This document shows positions 9,151 to 17,710 of a DNA stretch of 64,000 nucleotides, piece after piece. The DNA is taken from NCBI GenBank assembly GCA_034112325.1, contig JAWUVO010000038.1, positions 1-64,000 of the forward strand. Reading direction: 5' to 3'. Positions within the stretch are counted from its first letter, which is position 1. Each line of letters begins with the position of its first letter. The stretch comes from Bermanella sp034112325 (GTDB lineage Bacteria; Pseudomonadota; Gammaproteobacteria; Pseudomonadales; Oceanobacteraceae). The notes below the pieces were generated by a model. It searched no databases. It was not told the origin of the DNA and worked only from the letters and a program-made list of their open reading frames with translations. The translations under genes and the position numbers were made by a program.

Positions 9151-10223
9151 GCCTTATCTCCAGCTGTGTCACGAGCTTGTTGTTCTGCTATGCGTTTAGC
9201 TTCTTGCTTAGCATCGTGATTGTCGTAGGCATCTACAATACGTTGAACCAATGGATGACGCACAACATCTTTGTTGGCAAAGTGAGTAAACCCAATACCT
9301 TCTACTTCATTTAATATATTCATTATATGGCTTAAACCCGAGCGGGTACCGCGAGGTAAATCTACCTGGGTAATATCACCAGTTATCACCGCTTTAGAAC
9401 CAAACCCAATACGTGTCAGAAACATCTTCATTTGCTCGGGAGTGGTATTTTGGCTTTCATCTAAAATCACATAGCAGTTACTTAATGTGCGGCCACGCAT
9501 GTAAGCTAGTGGTGCAATCTCTATAATATTGCGTTCCTGTAATTTAGCCACTTGCTCGTAACCGAGCATATCGTGCAGTGCATCATAAAGAGGGCGTAAA
9601 TAGGGGTCGATTTTTTGCGAAAGGTCACCGGGTAAAAACCCTAGCTTTTCACCCGCTTCTACGGCTGGGCGCACCAGCAGGATTTTTTGCACGTCGTCAC
9701 GCAGCAGCGCTTCAACGGCGCATGCAACGGCTAGGTAGGTTTTGCCGGTTCCCGCTGGACCGATACCAAAATTAACGTCATGGGTGTTAATGGTGTGCAC
9801 GTATTTTTGTTGATTTGGACCGCGAGGTTTAATAATCAGCTTAGGGGTGCGGATCACAATGGGTTTGTGACCACCTTGTTGTGCCGCTTCTTTTAACTGC
9901 ATAATTTCAAGATCAGCTTCTTGCAGCATCAAATGAATTAAATCGGTACGAATCTCGGTACGATTGTGGGTTTCTCGATACAGTTTTTGAATAATCTTAG
10001 TACTGTGGTCTACGCAAGTGGCATCACCAGCAATTTTAAAGTGATTACCACGGTTAAAAATACGAATAGAAAAGTGCTTAGCAATTTGCTTTATATTGCT
10101 GTCCAAATGTCCGCATAAATTAGACAGTCGTTTAGTACTGTCAGGTTCTAAATAAAACTCGGCTTGTGCCGTATGCTTTTTCTCAGCTGTGCTAGTTTCT
10201 GTGGTGCTAGTTTCTGCCGTCAT
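9147..10223 (-). CDS. ybeZ: PhoH-like ATPase YbeZ
   Basis: A 358-residue P-loop ATPase of the PhoH family, thought to work with YbeY on RNA. The Walker A is GPAGTGKTYLA and the Walker B VILDESQNTT; GTRSGL is near the expected sensor position. An N-terminal KH-like segment (residues 45-110) precedes the ATPase core. It lies 54 bases after miaB and overlaps ybeY by 4 bases. Confidence 0.95.
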   Translation of the reverse strand: MTAETSTTETSTAEKKHTAQAEFYLEPDSTKRLSNLCGHLDSNIKQIAKHFSIRIFNRGNHFKIAGDATCVDHSTKIIQKLYRETHNRTEIRTDLIHLMLQEADLEIMQLKEAAQQGGHKPIVIRTPKLIIKPRGPNQQKYVHTINTHDVNFGIGPAGTGKTYLAVACAVEALLRDDVQKILLVRPAVEAGEKLGFLPGDLSQKIDPYLRPLYDALHDMLGYEQVAKLQERNIIEIAPLAYMRGRTLSNCYVILDESQNTTPEQMKMFLTRIGFGSKAVITGDITQVDLPRGTRSGLSHIMNILNEVEGIGFTHFANKDVVRHPLVQRIVDAYDNHDAKQEAKRIAEQQARDTAGDKA

Positions 10224-10277
10224 TTAAAACCTGAGTCTCGTTAAAAATAGTTACAATTTTTTGTAAAATAAAGTGTG

Positions 10278-11630
10278 TTAAAACACACCCTCTTCAATTA
10301 ATAGTTGGCCAAATAGACTGTTGTTAAATGACTCTTCTACTTTAATTTTTACAAATTTACCCACTAAACTGTGGTCGTCACATCTAAAGTAAACTGAACG
10401 GTTATTTTCTGAGCGTCCAATCATTTTACCAGGATCTTTGTTAGAGACTTGAGTCACTAAAATAGTTTCAACTTTGCCAACCATGCGGCGACCAATGCCT
10501 TGTGCATTTTGCAGTATACGTTCCTGAAGGATTTTCAGACGTACCTTTTTGTCTGCTTCTGGCATGTTGTCTTCTAGGTCAGACGCTGGAGTACCCGGAC
10601 GTTTGCTGTAAACAAAGCTGAAAGATGTATCAAAGCCAATCTCTGCGATTAGATTCATTGTGTCTTCAAAGTCTTGTTCGGTTTCACCAGGGAAGCCGAC
10701 AATAAAGTCAGAGCTAATACTGATGTCTGGGCGCACTTTTTTGATGCGGTTAATCTTATCGATATACATGTCCACTTCGTGGCCACGTTTCATTGCAGCT
10801 AAAATCTTGTTTGATCCACTTTGCACTGGTAGGTGTAAGTGGCTCACTAGTTCAGGAACTTCGGCGTAGGCTTGAATCAAGCTATCGGGGAACTCTAGAG
10901 GATTACTAGTGGTGAAGCGAATGCGATCAATGCCATCTACTTCCGCCACATGGTGAATTAGTTCAGCTAAGTCGGCAATTTCACCGTCATCCGTTTCACC
11001 TTCGTAACAGTTGACGTTTTGACCCAGTAAATTCACTTCACGCACGCCTTGCTGTGCTAGTTGATTAACTTCGATCATTACATCGTTAAACGGTCGGCTT
11101 ACTTCTTCGCCACGGGTATATGGCACAACACAGAATGTGCAGTATTTACTGCAGCCTTCCATAATGGACAAAAACGCAGTGGCTCCGTCTACTTTTGGCG
11201 CAGGCAGGTGATCAAATTTCTCAATTTCAGGGAAGGTAACATCGACAATTGGGATTTTATTAGCACTTGCATCTATAAATTCAGGTAAACGGTGAAGTGT
11301 TTGGGGGCCAAATACCATGTCTACTTGAGGCGCACGCTTAAGAATAGCATCGCCCTCTTGGCTGGCCACGCAGCCGCCTACACCAATGAGTAAGTCGGGG
11401 TTTTTAGCTTTAAGTTTGTTCCAGCGACCTAACTGATGAAATACTTTCTCTTGAGCTTTTTCCCTTATAGAACAAGTGTTTAACAGCAACACATCAGCTT
11501 CTTCAGGATTGTCAGTGATTTCCATTTCGTGGGTTTCACCCAATAGATCAGCCATACGAGAACTATCGTATTCATTCATTTGGCAGCCATGGGTTTTGAT
11601 GTATAGCTTTTTAGCCACGAAGTTAACCAC
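10278..11630 (-). CDS. miaB: tRNA-2-methylthio-N6-dimethylallyladenosine synthase
   Basis: Radical-SAM methylthiotransferase that converts i6A37 to ms2i6A37 in tRNAs reading UNN codons. The 450-residue protein has the N-terminal UPF0004 cluster cysteines (THGCQMNEY, LNTCSIREK, GVGGCVAS), the radical-SAM CxxxCxxC (CSKYCTFCVV) near residue 157 and a C-terminal TRAM domain. First gene of the miaB-ybeZ-ybeY-ybeX-lnt operon. Confidence 0.98.
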   Translation of the reverse strand: MVNFVAKKLYIKTHGCQMNEYDSSRMADLLGETHEMEITDNPEEADVLLLNTCSIREKAQEKVFHQLGRWNKLKAKNPDLLIGVGGCVASQEGDAILKRAPQVDMVFGPQTLHRLPEFIDASANKIPIVDVTFPEIEKFDHLPAPKVDGATAFLSIMEGCSKYCTFCVVPYTRGEEVSRPFNDVMIEVNQLAQQGVREVNLLGQNVNCYEGETDDGEIADLAELIHHVAEVDGIDRIRFTTSNPLEFPDSLIQAYAEVPELVSHLHLPVQSGSNKILAAMKRGHEVDMYIDKINRIKKVRPDISISSDFIVGFPGETEQDFEDTMNLIAEIGFDTSFSFVYSKRPGTPASDLEDNMPEADKKVRLKILQERILQNAQGIGRRMVGKVETILVTQVSNKDPGKMIGRSENNRSVYFRCDDHSLVGKFVKIKVEESFNNSLFGQLLIEEGVF

Positions 11631-11917
11631 TCATACTTTTAAATTAAGGAGCGGCATTATAAACCTATGACAGAAATCTGCCCAGTTTTCTTACGTTAAT
11701 AAATAATATGTTATTCTTTTCCACCAATAAACGGCTTAATAATACCCTTTATCGGTTTTTAGCGTTTTATTACGCTGTCTTTGCTAAAGTGGCCATCTCA
11801 CACACTTGGTGATAGAGATTTTTAGTAACAGGCCATAGATAGTGCAGTAGATATAAGCTGCCAATATAACCTGGCTAACCAAGTACCGTATTGTGCCTAC
11901 AAAGGATGGAGGCGTTT

Positions 11918-12115
11918 ATGACAGAAGCTTTTTATAAGCTAAAAGGCGATGGAGCGGATAAGGATATTATTCGTCGGCTGCAAAATGAAATCATCAGGTT
12001 AGAGGCTCAAATTGGGCGTTTAAAAGGTGAGGACGCACCTTATCGGTTTAGCTTAATGAAAACCTATAAGTCTATGATTGAATCGAGACAAGAGGTCTTG
12101 GATCGTATGTTGTAG
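11918..12115 (+). CDS. Small coiled-coil protein of unknown function (65 aa)
   Basis: The ATG at 11918 is chosen because GGATGGAGG lies just upstream. The 65-residue product is highly charged and helical, with a heptad-like stretch (IIRRLQNEIIRLEAQIGRL), so a short coiled coil or a small adaptor is plausible. It has no signal peptide and no recognisable family. It is monocistronic, with about 290 bases of upstream region divergent from miaB, and a clear terminator follows. Confidence 0.7.
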   Translation: MTEAFYKLKGDGADKDIIRRLQNEIIRLEAQIGRLKGEDAPYRFSLMKTYKSMIESRQEVLDRML

Positions 12116-12142
12116 TGGCTAAGCTTGCAATAATTCAATAAG

Positions 12143-12166
12143 AAGAGGCGTTTGCCTCTTTTTTTG
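12143..12166 (+). terminator. Rho-independent terminator after the 65-aa gene
   Basis: AAGAGGC and GCCTCTT arms with a 4-base loop, followed by seven T. It closes the small-gene transcript before the convergent lipoprotein gene. Confidence 0.9.
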
Positions 12167-12185
12167 TGCCTATCGTTTATATTTA

Positions 12186-13283
12186 TTAATTACCAGCTTG
12201 GGCTTTCTTCAAGGCTTTTTGCAGGCGTCGAACTTCAGCTTGTAATAGCACCGTTTTTCGTTTCCACCTATCCAATTGCGTTTTACTGACATTGCCACTT
12301 TTTGATCTATAAGAGTGGATGTCAACTTTTGCTTGCTCAGCGTATTTTTTTAGAACGATACTTTGATCATTAAAAGAAAGGTTATTAATTTCCACTTGAT
12401 CAAAAGCTTTATTAATTCGATCTAATTGCTCTTCCTGCTGCAAAATAAATGATTCTAATTGTTTGCTATTTTTGGCCGTATTTATTTGGTGGGCATGGCG
12501 AGTTAATGAATAAAGACGCTCTGCTTGATAAAGGCTGAGCTTAGCTAGTTCCTCTATACGCAGTTCTTGCCTTGGATTTTGACGAATAAATTCTTGCGTA
12601 GCTGCAAGGTTTTGCAGGGTTTTGAGCCGAGTCTTGGGCATTAAATCTTTGGCATTCAACTCATTAGCCTGCTTAAGCATCGTATGTGTTTGGCCTAAGT
12701 AGGTATAATCAATGGCACTAACTTCTAGCATGCGCATTTCTTTTAATAAGGCTTTTTCAGCGTTTTTTGCGCCTTCAGCATCTTGCTGTTCAATGGTTTT
12801 TATAATCGTTATTTGCTGTTGTTCTAATGCATTAAATTGCTCTGGAAAGTTTTTATCGGCTTTTAGTTCAATCAACACCTTACGCGTCTTTAAGCTCTTT
12901 TTTAAAATGTCTTTAACCATTTTCTTGTTGCGGCTACCCGCATTCAAATACTCAATAACAAGCTGTGCATTTAACTTAGCTTCTTTATCTTTAGGGTTTT
13001 TTGCATACAAGGAGTTAGCCGAGGCAAAAGAGTCTAGGGCTTGACTGTGATAACTGGGGGCGTAGAAAGATAATTCTTCGCTATTAGATTTTTTAATCTT
13101 TAATTTAGCTTTTTGTAGTATGTCGTTGGCAGAGCTATTGTCCAGACTGGCGCTGGCGGCTCTAGATTCAACACTTTTTTGATCTGGCAATGACGCACAC
13201 GCTGATAAAATCACAGATAAACAGATAGTCAAAAATGCTTGTTTACTAAATATATTCACGAATAAACTCTTCAGATTGGGCAA
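12186..13283 (-). CDS. Helical (coiled-coil) lipoprotein, function unknown
   Basis: A 365-residue protein with a signal peptide ending in the lipobox LSAC at about residue 29, so it is probably anchored as a lipoprotein. The mature part is almost entirely charged and helical: an early segment SYHSQALDSFASANSLY suggests TPR-like packing, a long central coiled coil follows, and the tail is a basic amphipathic helix. This looks like the DUF4398-type lipoproteins, but the assignment is tentative. It is monocistronic, divergent from the 198-residue orphan to its right. Confidence 0.7.
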   Translation of the reverse strand: MPNLKSLFVNIFSKQAFLTICLSVILSACASLPDQKSVESRAASASLDNSSANDILQKAKLKIKKSNSEELSFYAPSYHSQALDSFASANSLYAKNPKDKEAKLNAQLVIEYLNAGSRNKKMVKDILKKSLKTRKVLIELKADKNFPEQFNALEQQQITIIKTIEQQDAEGAKNAEKALLKEMRMLEVSAIDYTYLGQTHTMLKQANELNAKDLMPKTRLKTLQNLAATQEFIRQNPRQELRIEELAKLSLYQAERLYSLTRHAHQINTAKNSKQLESFILQQEEQLDRINKAFDQVEINNLSFNDQSIVLKKYAEQAKVDIHSYRSKSGNVSKTQLDRWKRKTVLLQAEVRRLQKALKKAQAGN

Positions 13284-13503
13284 AAAATAGGTGTATATAA
13301 ATTGTTAATCTAAATACCCGCTATACTTATTAATACATTAATAAGGGAAATTAATTATAGCAACAATGGTTGCCTAAAACTTAGAAAAATGGGAAAGTGA
13401 GGTAATCACTGTGTACACGGTCTTAAGGATTTGGTTATCTCTCAGGCAAGCGAGAGGTGGCGTACGTTCAATGCAATTAAATGGCATAAGATGGAGGCCT
13501 AAA

Positions 13504-14100
13504 ATGACACAGACATTAAAACATCCGTTAACTTGGCGTTTAGCTGATGTGGAAGGCACTGGTGTTGAGTTTGTTAACGTCGTCATGCCAGAGCAGGGCG
13601 CCACATCAAATCAAGAAATACTGTTATCAACAGACATTCCTAGTCCATTAAATTCAAGTATGGATATTAGCTGGAGTGACGAAGATTTAGATTTATTTCA
13701 AACGTTACTTTACAAGATGCTAGACGTGACAGATACCGAAGCAGATGCTCATCGGCTTGAACTTAATCAGCCTGAGTTGGTTGATGTGCTTCATATTGTG
13801 GCTGCAGCGCACTTTATTGAGCCTATAGATGCAGAAGAGTTTCTCGCAGACGATATCCCAACTGTTATTAGCGAAATTGACCTTGGCGACTTGGTTTGTG
13901 TAAATACCAAGGGCGGTTTTAAAACCGCGGTTGTGGCAGACTTAGATAGTATTGAAGCGGTATGTGTATTGTTAGAACCGTTAGAAATAGATGGCGAAGA
14001 TGTGCTGGATATTTACGATACGTTTGTGGTTAATAAGCACAATATTTTGCCCCCTGAGTTTGGTAATGTACTACCTGGTAATGAAGCCATAATTCATTGA
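13504..14100 (+). CDS. Acidic protein of unknown function (198 aa)
   Basis: The frame is open from 13411, but the ATG at 13504 follows GATGGAGG at good spacing, so I start there. The product is acidic, has no signal peptide or membrane segment and matches no family I know. Two halves can be seen: residues 1-110 with SWSDEDLDLFQTLLYKMLDV, and a beta-rich second half (GDLVCVNTKGGFKTAVVADL). It stands alone between two terminator-bounded units. A small dyad (CTCTC-N8-GAGAG) occurs in the leader near 13440. Confidence 0.65.
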   Translation: MTQTLKHPLTWRLADVEGTGVEFVNVVMPEQGATSNQEILLSTDIPSPLNSSMDISWSDEDLDLFQTLLYKMLDVTDTEADAHRLELNQPELVDVLHIVAAAHFIEPIDAEEFLADDIPTVISEIDLGDLVCVNTKGGFKTAVVADLDSIEAVCVLLEPLEIDGEDVLDIYDTFVVNKHNILPPEFGNVLPGNEAIIH

Positions 14101-14120
14101 TATTTACGAAGTCGTTAAGT

Positions 14121-14152
14121 AAAAAAACCAACTCATTGAGTTGGTTTTTTTT
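14121..14152. terminator. Bidirectional terminator between convergent genes
   Basis: A run of A, then ACCAACTC-att-GAGTTGGT, then a run of T. It can terminate the 198-residue gene on the plus strand and the thiolase gene on the minus strand. Confidence 0.92.
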
Positions 14153-14193
14153 GGTCTAAATGTTTCTATGGTTCTATCGTTAATCTATTCAAA

Positions 14194-15372
14194 TTAACGT
14201 TCAATCGCTAGAGAAACGCCCATTCCGCCACCGATGCATAAAGTAGCTAGGCCTTTTTTCGCATCGCGTTTTTGCATTTCGTAAATCAGTGTTACTAATA
14301 CACGGCAGCCTGACGCGCCAATTGGGTGACCAAGGGCAATGGCGCCGCCATTGACGTTTACCTTATCAGCATCCCATTGAAGTTCTTTGCCAACAGATAA
14401 CGATTGAACCGCAAATGCTTCGTTGGCCTCAATCAAGTCTAGTTCAGCTAGTGTCCAACCAGCTTTATCCAAGCAGCGCTTAGTGGCGGCTACTGGGCCA
14501 ATACCCATTATAGCTGGATCAACCCCAGCGTTAGCGTAGCCTTTAATAGTAGCCAAAATAGTTAGACCTAGCTCTTCGGCTTTTTCTCTACTGGCTAACA
14601 TTACAGCGGCTGCACCATCATTTAAAGACGATGCATTGGCTGCCGTAACAGTACCGTCTTTTTTAAATGCGGCACGCATGCCAGCGAGTTTTTCTTCGGT
14701 AACTCCGGCACGTGGGCATTCGTCTTTATTTACAATGATTGGGTCGCCCTTACGTTGTGGAATTATAATGTCGATAATTTCGTCATCAAATTTACCAGCT
14801 TGCTGTGCGGCTACGGCTTTAGCCTGAGAGGCTGCTGCAAATGCATCTTGTGCTGCACGGCTAACATCATATTTTTCGGCAAGATTCTCAGCTGTTATAC
14901 CCATGTGGTAATCGTTAAACGCATCCCATAGACCGTCTTGAATCATGGTGTCTACCATAGTGATAGGACCCATGCGCTGGCCAGTACGAGAGCTAGGCAT
15001 AACATGAGCCGAGTTAGACATGCTTTCTTGGCCACCAGCAATAATAATGTCTGCATCGCCATTTGCGATTGCTTGTGCGGCAAGGTGAACCGCTTTAAGT
15101 GCTGATCCACAAACTTTGTTAATAGTTAGTGCTGGAGTATGGTGGGATAGGCCTGCGTGAATGGCGGACTGACGAGCTGGGTTTTGACCTGCGCCAGCGG
15201 TTAACACGTGACCAAAGATAACCTCATCAATAATGCCAGCATCAACCCCCGAGCGTTCAATTACACCCTTAATGACTTGGCTGCCAATTTGAACGGCGCT
15301 TAAAGGGGCTAGGACACCTTGAAACGCTCCAATAGCACTGCGACCTGCTGCAACAATAACCACGTCTTTCAT
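14194..15372 (-). CDS. Acetyl-CoA C-acetyltransferase (thiolase)
   Basis: Condenses two acetyl-CoA to acetoacetyl-CoA, or the reverse, in the cytoplasm. The 392-residue protein has the biosynthetic-thiolase catalytic residues: Cys88 in VCGSALKAV, the His in NGGAIALGHPIGASG and the second Cys in CIGGGMG. It is close to AtoB/PhaA in length and motifs. It is monocistronic: there is no phaB or reductase beside it, so its pathway (short-chain fatty-acid use, leucine degradation or PHB) cannot be read from context. Confidence 0.93.
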   Translation of the reverse strand: MKDVVIVAAGRSAIGAFQGVLAPLSAVQIGSQVIKGVIERSGVDAGIIDEVIFGHVLTAGAGQNPARQSAIHAGLSHHTPALTINKVCGSALKAVHLAAQAIANGDADIIIAGGQESMSNSAHVMPSSRTGQRMGPITMVDTMIQDGLWDAFNDYHMGITAENLAEKYDVSRAAQDAFAAASQAKAVAAQQAGKFDDEIIDIIIPQRKGDPIIVNKDECPRAGVTEEKLAGMRAAFKKDGTVTAANASSLNDGAAAVMLASREKAEELGLTILATIKGYANAGVDPAIMGIGPVAATKRCLDKAGWTLAELDLIEANEAFAVQSLSVGKELQWDADKVNVNGGAIALGHPIGASGCRVLVTLIYEMQKRDAKKGLATLCIGGGMGVSLAIER

Positions 15373-15540
15373 AACAACTCCATAATAGCTAGGACGTCTT
15401 GGGTTTATTTTTTGCTCGTTTTTTGATAAATAATAACAAGCAATTTTAATAAAACTTCAAAGACTAATAAATTTATTAAACTCTCTCAAGTGTAACGGCT
15501 ATAGCGATATTTTTTAAGCGAAAGTTAGTGTAATGCAAAC

Positions 15541-15580
15541 AAAAAAAGGCGGTTATCGCAAAATATTTACGATAATCGCC
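15541..15580 (-). terminator. Rho-independent terminator of the mtnA-pldA unit
   Basis: On the minus strand GGCGATTATCG pairs with CGATAACCGCC (one G-T mismatch) around an 11-base AT-rich loop and is followed by TTTTTTT. It lies 34 bases after the pldA stop. Confidence 0.85.
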
Positions 15581-15613
15581 CGTCCATATGCAGCGGCTAT
15601 TAATTAATAAGTT

Positions 15614-16573
15614 TTATAAATAATCGGTTATCTTGATGCCAAACCCTAAGCGTCTTTGATACTGGTCGTATTCAATAAGGCTGTGGCCAAAACCTTCGAA
15701 ATATTGCACAAAACCTTTAAATCTTCGGCCCAATGGAAAATTAACTTCTAGTTCTACCCAACCTCTATTGTCGTCACCACCTCTTAAGTTATTACCAAAA
15801 CGAATAGATCGTGAAATTCTTTTATTTTGCTTAAACCATACAAAGTTGGCGTAGCCTAAATATTTTTCGATATCAGGGTTGTCATCGTCAGTTGGGTCAT
15901 CAGCAATGCCAGACGACTCTTCTTTAATGCGATACCAGGGTTCGATACCATAAATTGAGTTACCATTAACATGATAAAAACCTGAGGTTATCCGATTCCA
16001 GCTGCGTGAAAAGCCCAGATACTGACCGTTGCTCTGATGATTAAGACCCACATTAACTCTATTTATTGGACCCCATTGTGGAGACATTTGTATAAATAAC
16101 TCAGGTTCATGATTAGTTTCGCGGAACGGTCGAGATGCCTCCTCGTTGTATACTTGCCAATAAGATTTATTGGTATAAGCAATATATAGCTTGTAGTCAT
16201 TGGCATCATCAAATTGATAAACTTGATATTTGATACTGAGTTGGAAGATAGCTTCAAGATTTTTAAAGCCAGTCCAATTTTCTCCCACTAATTCTTCTTG
16301 TAGCTCATTATAGGGCGTTTGGCTGTAAGAGAAGGGCATTAAATAATTAGGTTTATGCGGCAATAAAACCATTGGTATTTTAATTGCCCTGCGTTCTAGA
16401 TCATTTCTGTGCTCAAGCGCCTCAACAAGTGCGGCGTTGTCATCTTCAATTTCAGCATCTTGCTGGTATATCTTAGGTAAATTCTCAATTGGGTCGGGTA
16501 TATTTTTTATCGGTGTGTCTGTTGCGAAGGCGCTATTAGCGAACAGAAAAAATAAAACATAAAGGCGTAGCAT
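15614..16573 (-). CDS. pldA: Outer-membrane phospholipase A (OMPLA)
   Basis: Calcium-dependent outer-membrane phospholipase that removes misplaced phospholipid from the outer leaflet. The 319-residue protein has a cleavable signal (ending near AFA, residue 17) and the OMPLA triad at the family spacing: His179, Ser181 and Asn193 within NHQSNGQ and SRSWNR. The rest reads as alternating beta strands ending in an aromatic/Leu terminus. It is about 30 residues longer than the E. coli protein because of an acidic N-terminal segment. The start codon abuts the mtnA stop with no gap. Confidence 0.93.
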   Translation of the reverse strand: MLRLYVLFFLFANSAFATDTPIKNIPDPIENLPKIYQQDAEIEDDNAALVEALEHRNDLERRAIKIPMVLLPHKPNYLMPFSYSQTPYNELQEELVGENWTGFKNLEAIFQLSIKYQVYQFDDANDYKLYIAYTNKSYWQVYNEEASRPFRETNHEPELFIQMSPQWGPINRVNVGLNHQSNGQYLGFSRSWNRITSGFYHVNGNSIYGIEPWYRIKEESSGIADDPTDDDNPDIEKYLGYANFVWFKQNKRISRSIRFGNNLRGGDDNRGWVELEVNFPLGRRFKGFVQYFEGFGHSLIEYDQYQRRLGFGIKITDYL

Positions 16574-17671
16574 CTAGATTTCCATATTTTTAATATTTGA
16601 TTCAAAGGGCGGATTTATTATGCCCTTTTCACAAATAATAACATCAATGAGTTCATTCGGTGTTGTATCAAATGATGGGTTTATAGCTTGGCATCCCTCG
16701 GGGGCAATCTGTATGCCTTGAAGTTGTGTGACTTCATTCGGTGGACGCTGTTCAATAGGTATGTTGTCACCATGGCTTATAGAAAGATCAAATGTTGTAC
16801 TTGGCGCAACCACCATGACTTTAACGCCATGATATTTTGCTAGAACAGCTAAGTTATAAGTACCTACTTTGTTGGCCACATCGCCATTGGCAGCAATACG
16901 GTCAGCACCAACAATAATCCATTTTACCTTGCCCTGTTTTAACAATTGCCCAGCAGCAGCTTCGCTTGAAATTTTTACTGGTATGTTATCTTGCATTAAT
17001 TCCCAGGCGGTTAAGCGTGACCCTTGCAGCCATGGCCGAGTTTCTCCCGCATAAACTTGCTTGATTTTATCTTGGGAAAATGCGCTTCTGATTACACCTA
17101 AAGCAGTACCGTATCCACCGGTGGCTAAAGCACCTGCGTTACAGTGAGTATAAACCTCACTGTTTTTTTCTATTAGACTAGCACCCAGCTTCCCCATTTT
17201 TTGATTGGCTGCAATGTCATCAGTTAATATATTATTTGCGGCTAAAATTAATGCGTTAATTTGTTGTTTAGCCGTTAGTTGTTCATTTATATTTAAAATT
17301 TCACGCATTTTATTTAATGCCCAAAATAAATTGATAGCTGTGGGTCTAGAGCTTTCTAAAGCACAGAACGCCTCTTCTAAATTAAACTTACATGGGTTGT
17401 TTCTATCTTCAGGGGACAACTGGTCAAATTGCTTCAACGCAGCCAATACAATACCAAAAGCAGCTGTAATACCAATAGCCGGAGCACCCCGAACCACCAT
17501 TTCAGTAATGGCTTGGGCGACTTCTATTGGGTCAGAGAAAATTAAGTATTGTTTTTTATGCGGGAGAATACGCTGGTCTAACAACTCTAATTTATTGTTA
17601 GAAAATATAATCGGTTGTACCGGCTGCCATTGTGTAGGCGCATTTTTGTGGGTCATAACAGAATCCAGCAT
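16574..17671 (-). CDS. mtnA: S-methyl-5-thioribose-1-phosphate isomerase
   Basis: Methionine-salvage isomerase converting methylthioribose-1-phosphate to methylthioribulose-1-phosphate. The 365-residue protein shows the eIF2B-like fold signatures RGAPAIG (residue 61), the catalytic Cys177 in YTHCNAGALATGGYGTALG, ETRPWLQGSRLTAWEL and the catalytic Asp in VGADRIAANGDVANKVGTY. No other mtn gene is in the window. It is transcribed directly into pldA. Confidence 0.96.
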   Translation of the reverse strand: MLDSVMTHKNAPTQWQPVQPIIFSNNKLELLDQRILPHKKQYLIFSDPIEVAQAITEMVVRGAPAIGITAAFGIVLAALKQFDQLSPEDRNNPCKFNLEEAFCALESSRPTAINLFWALNKMREILNINEQLTAKQQINALILAANNILTDDIAANQKMGKLGASLIEKNSEVYTHCNAGALATGGYGTALGVIRSAFSQDKIKQVYAGETRPWLQGSRLTAWELMQDNIPVKISSEAAAGQLLKQGKVKWIIVGADRIAANGDVANKVGTYNLAVLAKYHGVKVMVVAPSTTFDLSISHGDNIPIEQRPPNEVTQLQGIQIAPEGCQAINPSFDTTPNELIDVIICEKGIINPPFESNIKNMEI

Positions 17672-17710
17672 GGGCTAGCAATGACTAGTCCATTGCTTTA
17701 ATTCTGTTGA

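Noticed and set aside
13411..13503. N-terminal extension of the acidic 198-residue protein
   Set aside because: The extension is basic and unlike the rest of the protein, and a strong GGAGG site precedes the ATG at 13504.
17205..17678. 157-codon plus-strand frame
   Set aside because: Entirely antisense to mtnA, which has all family motifs.
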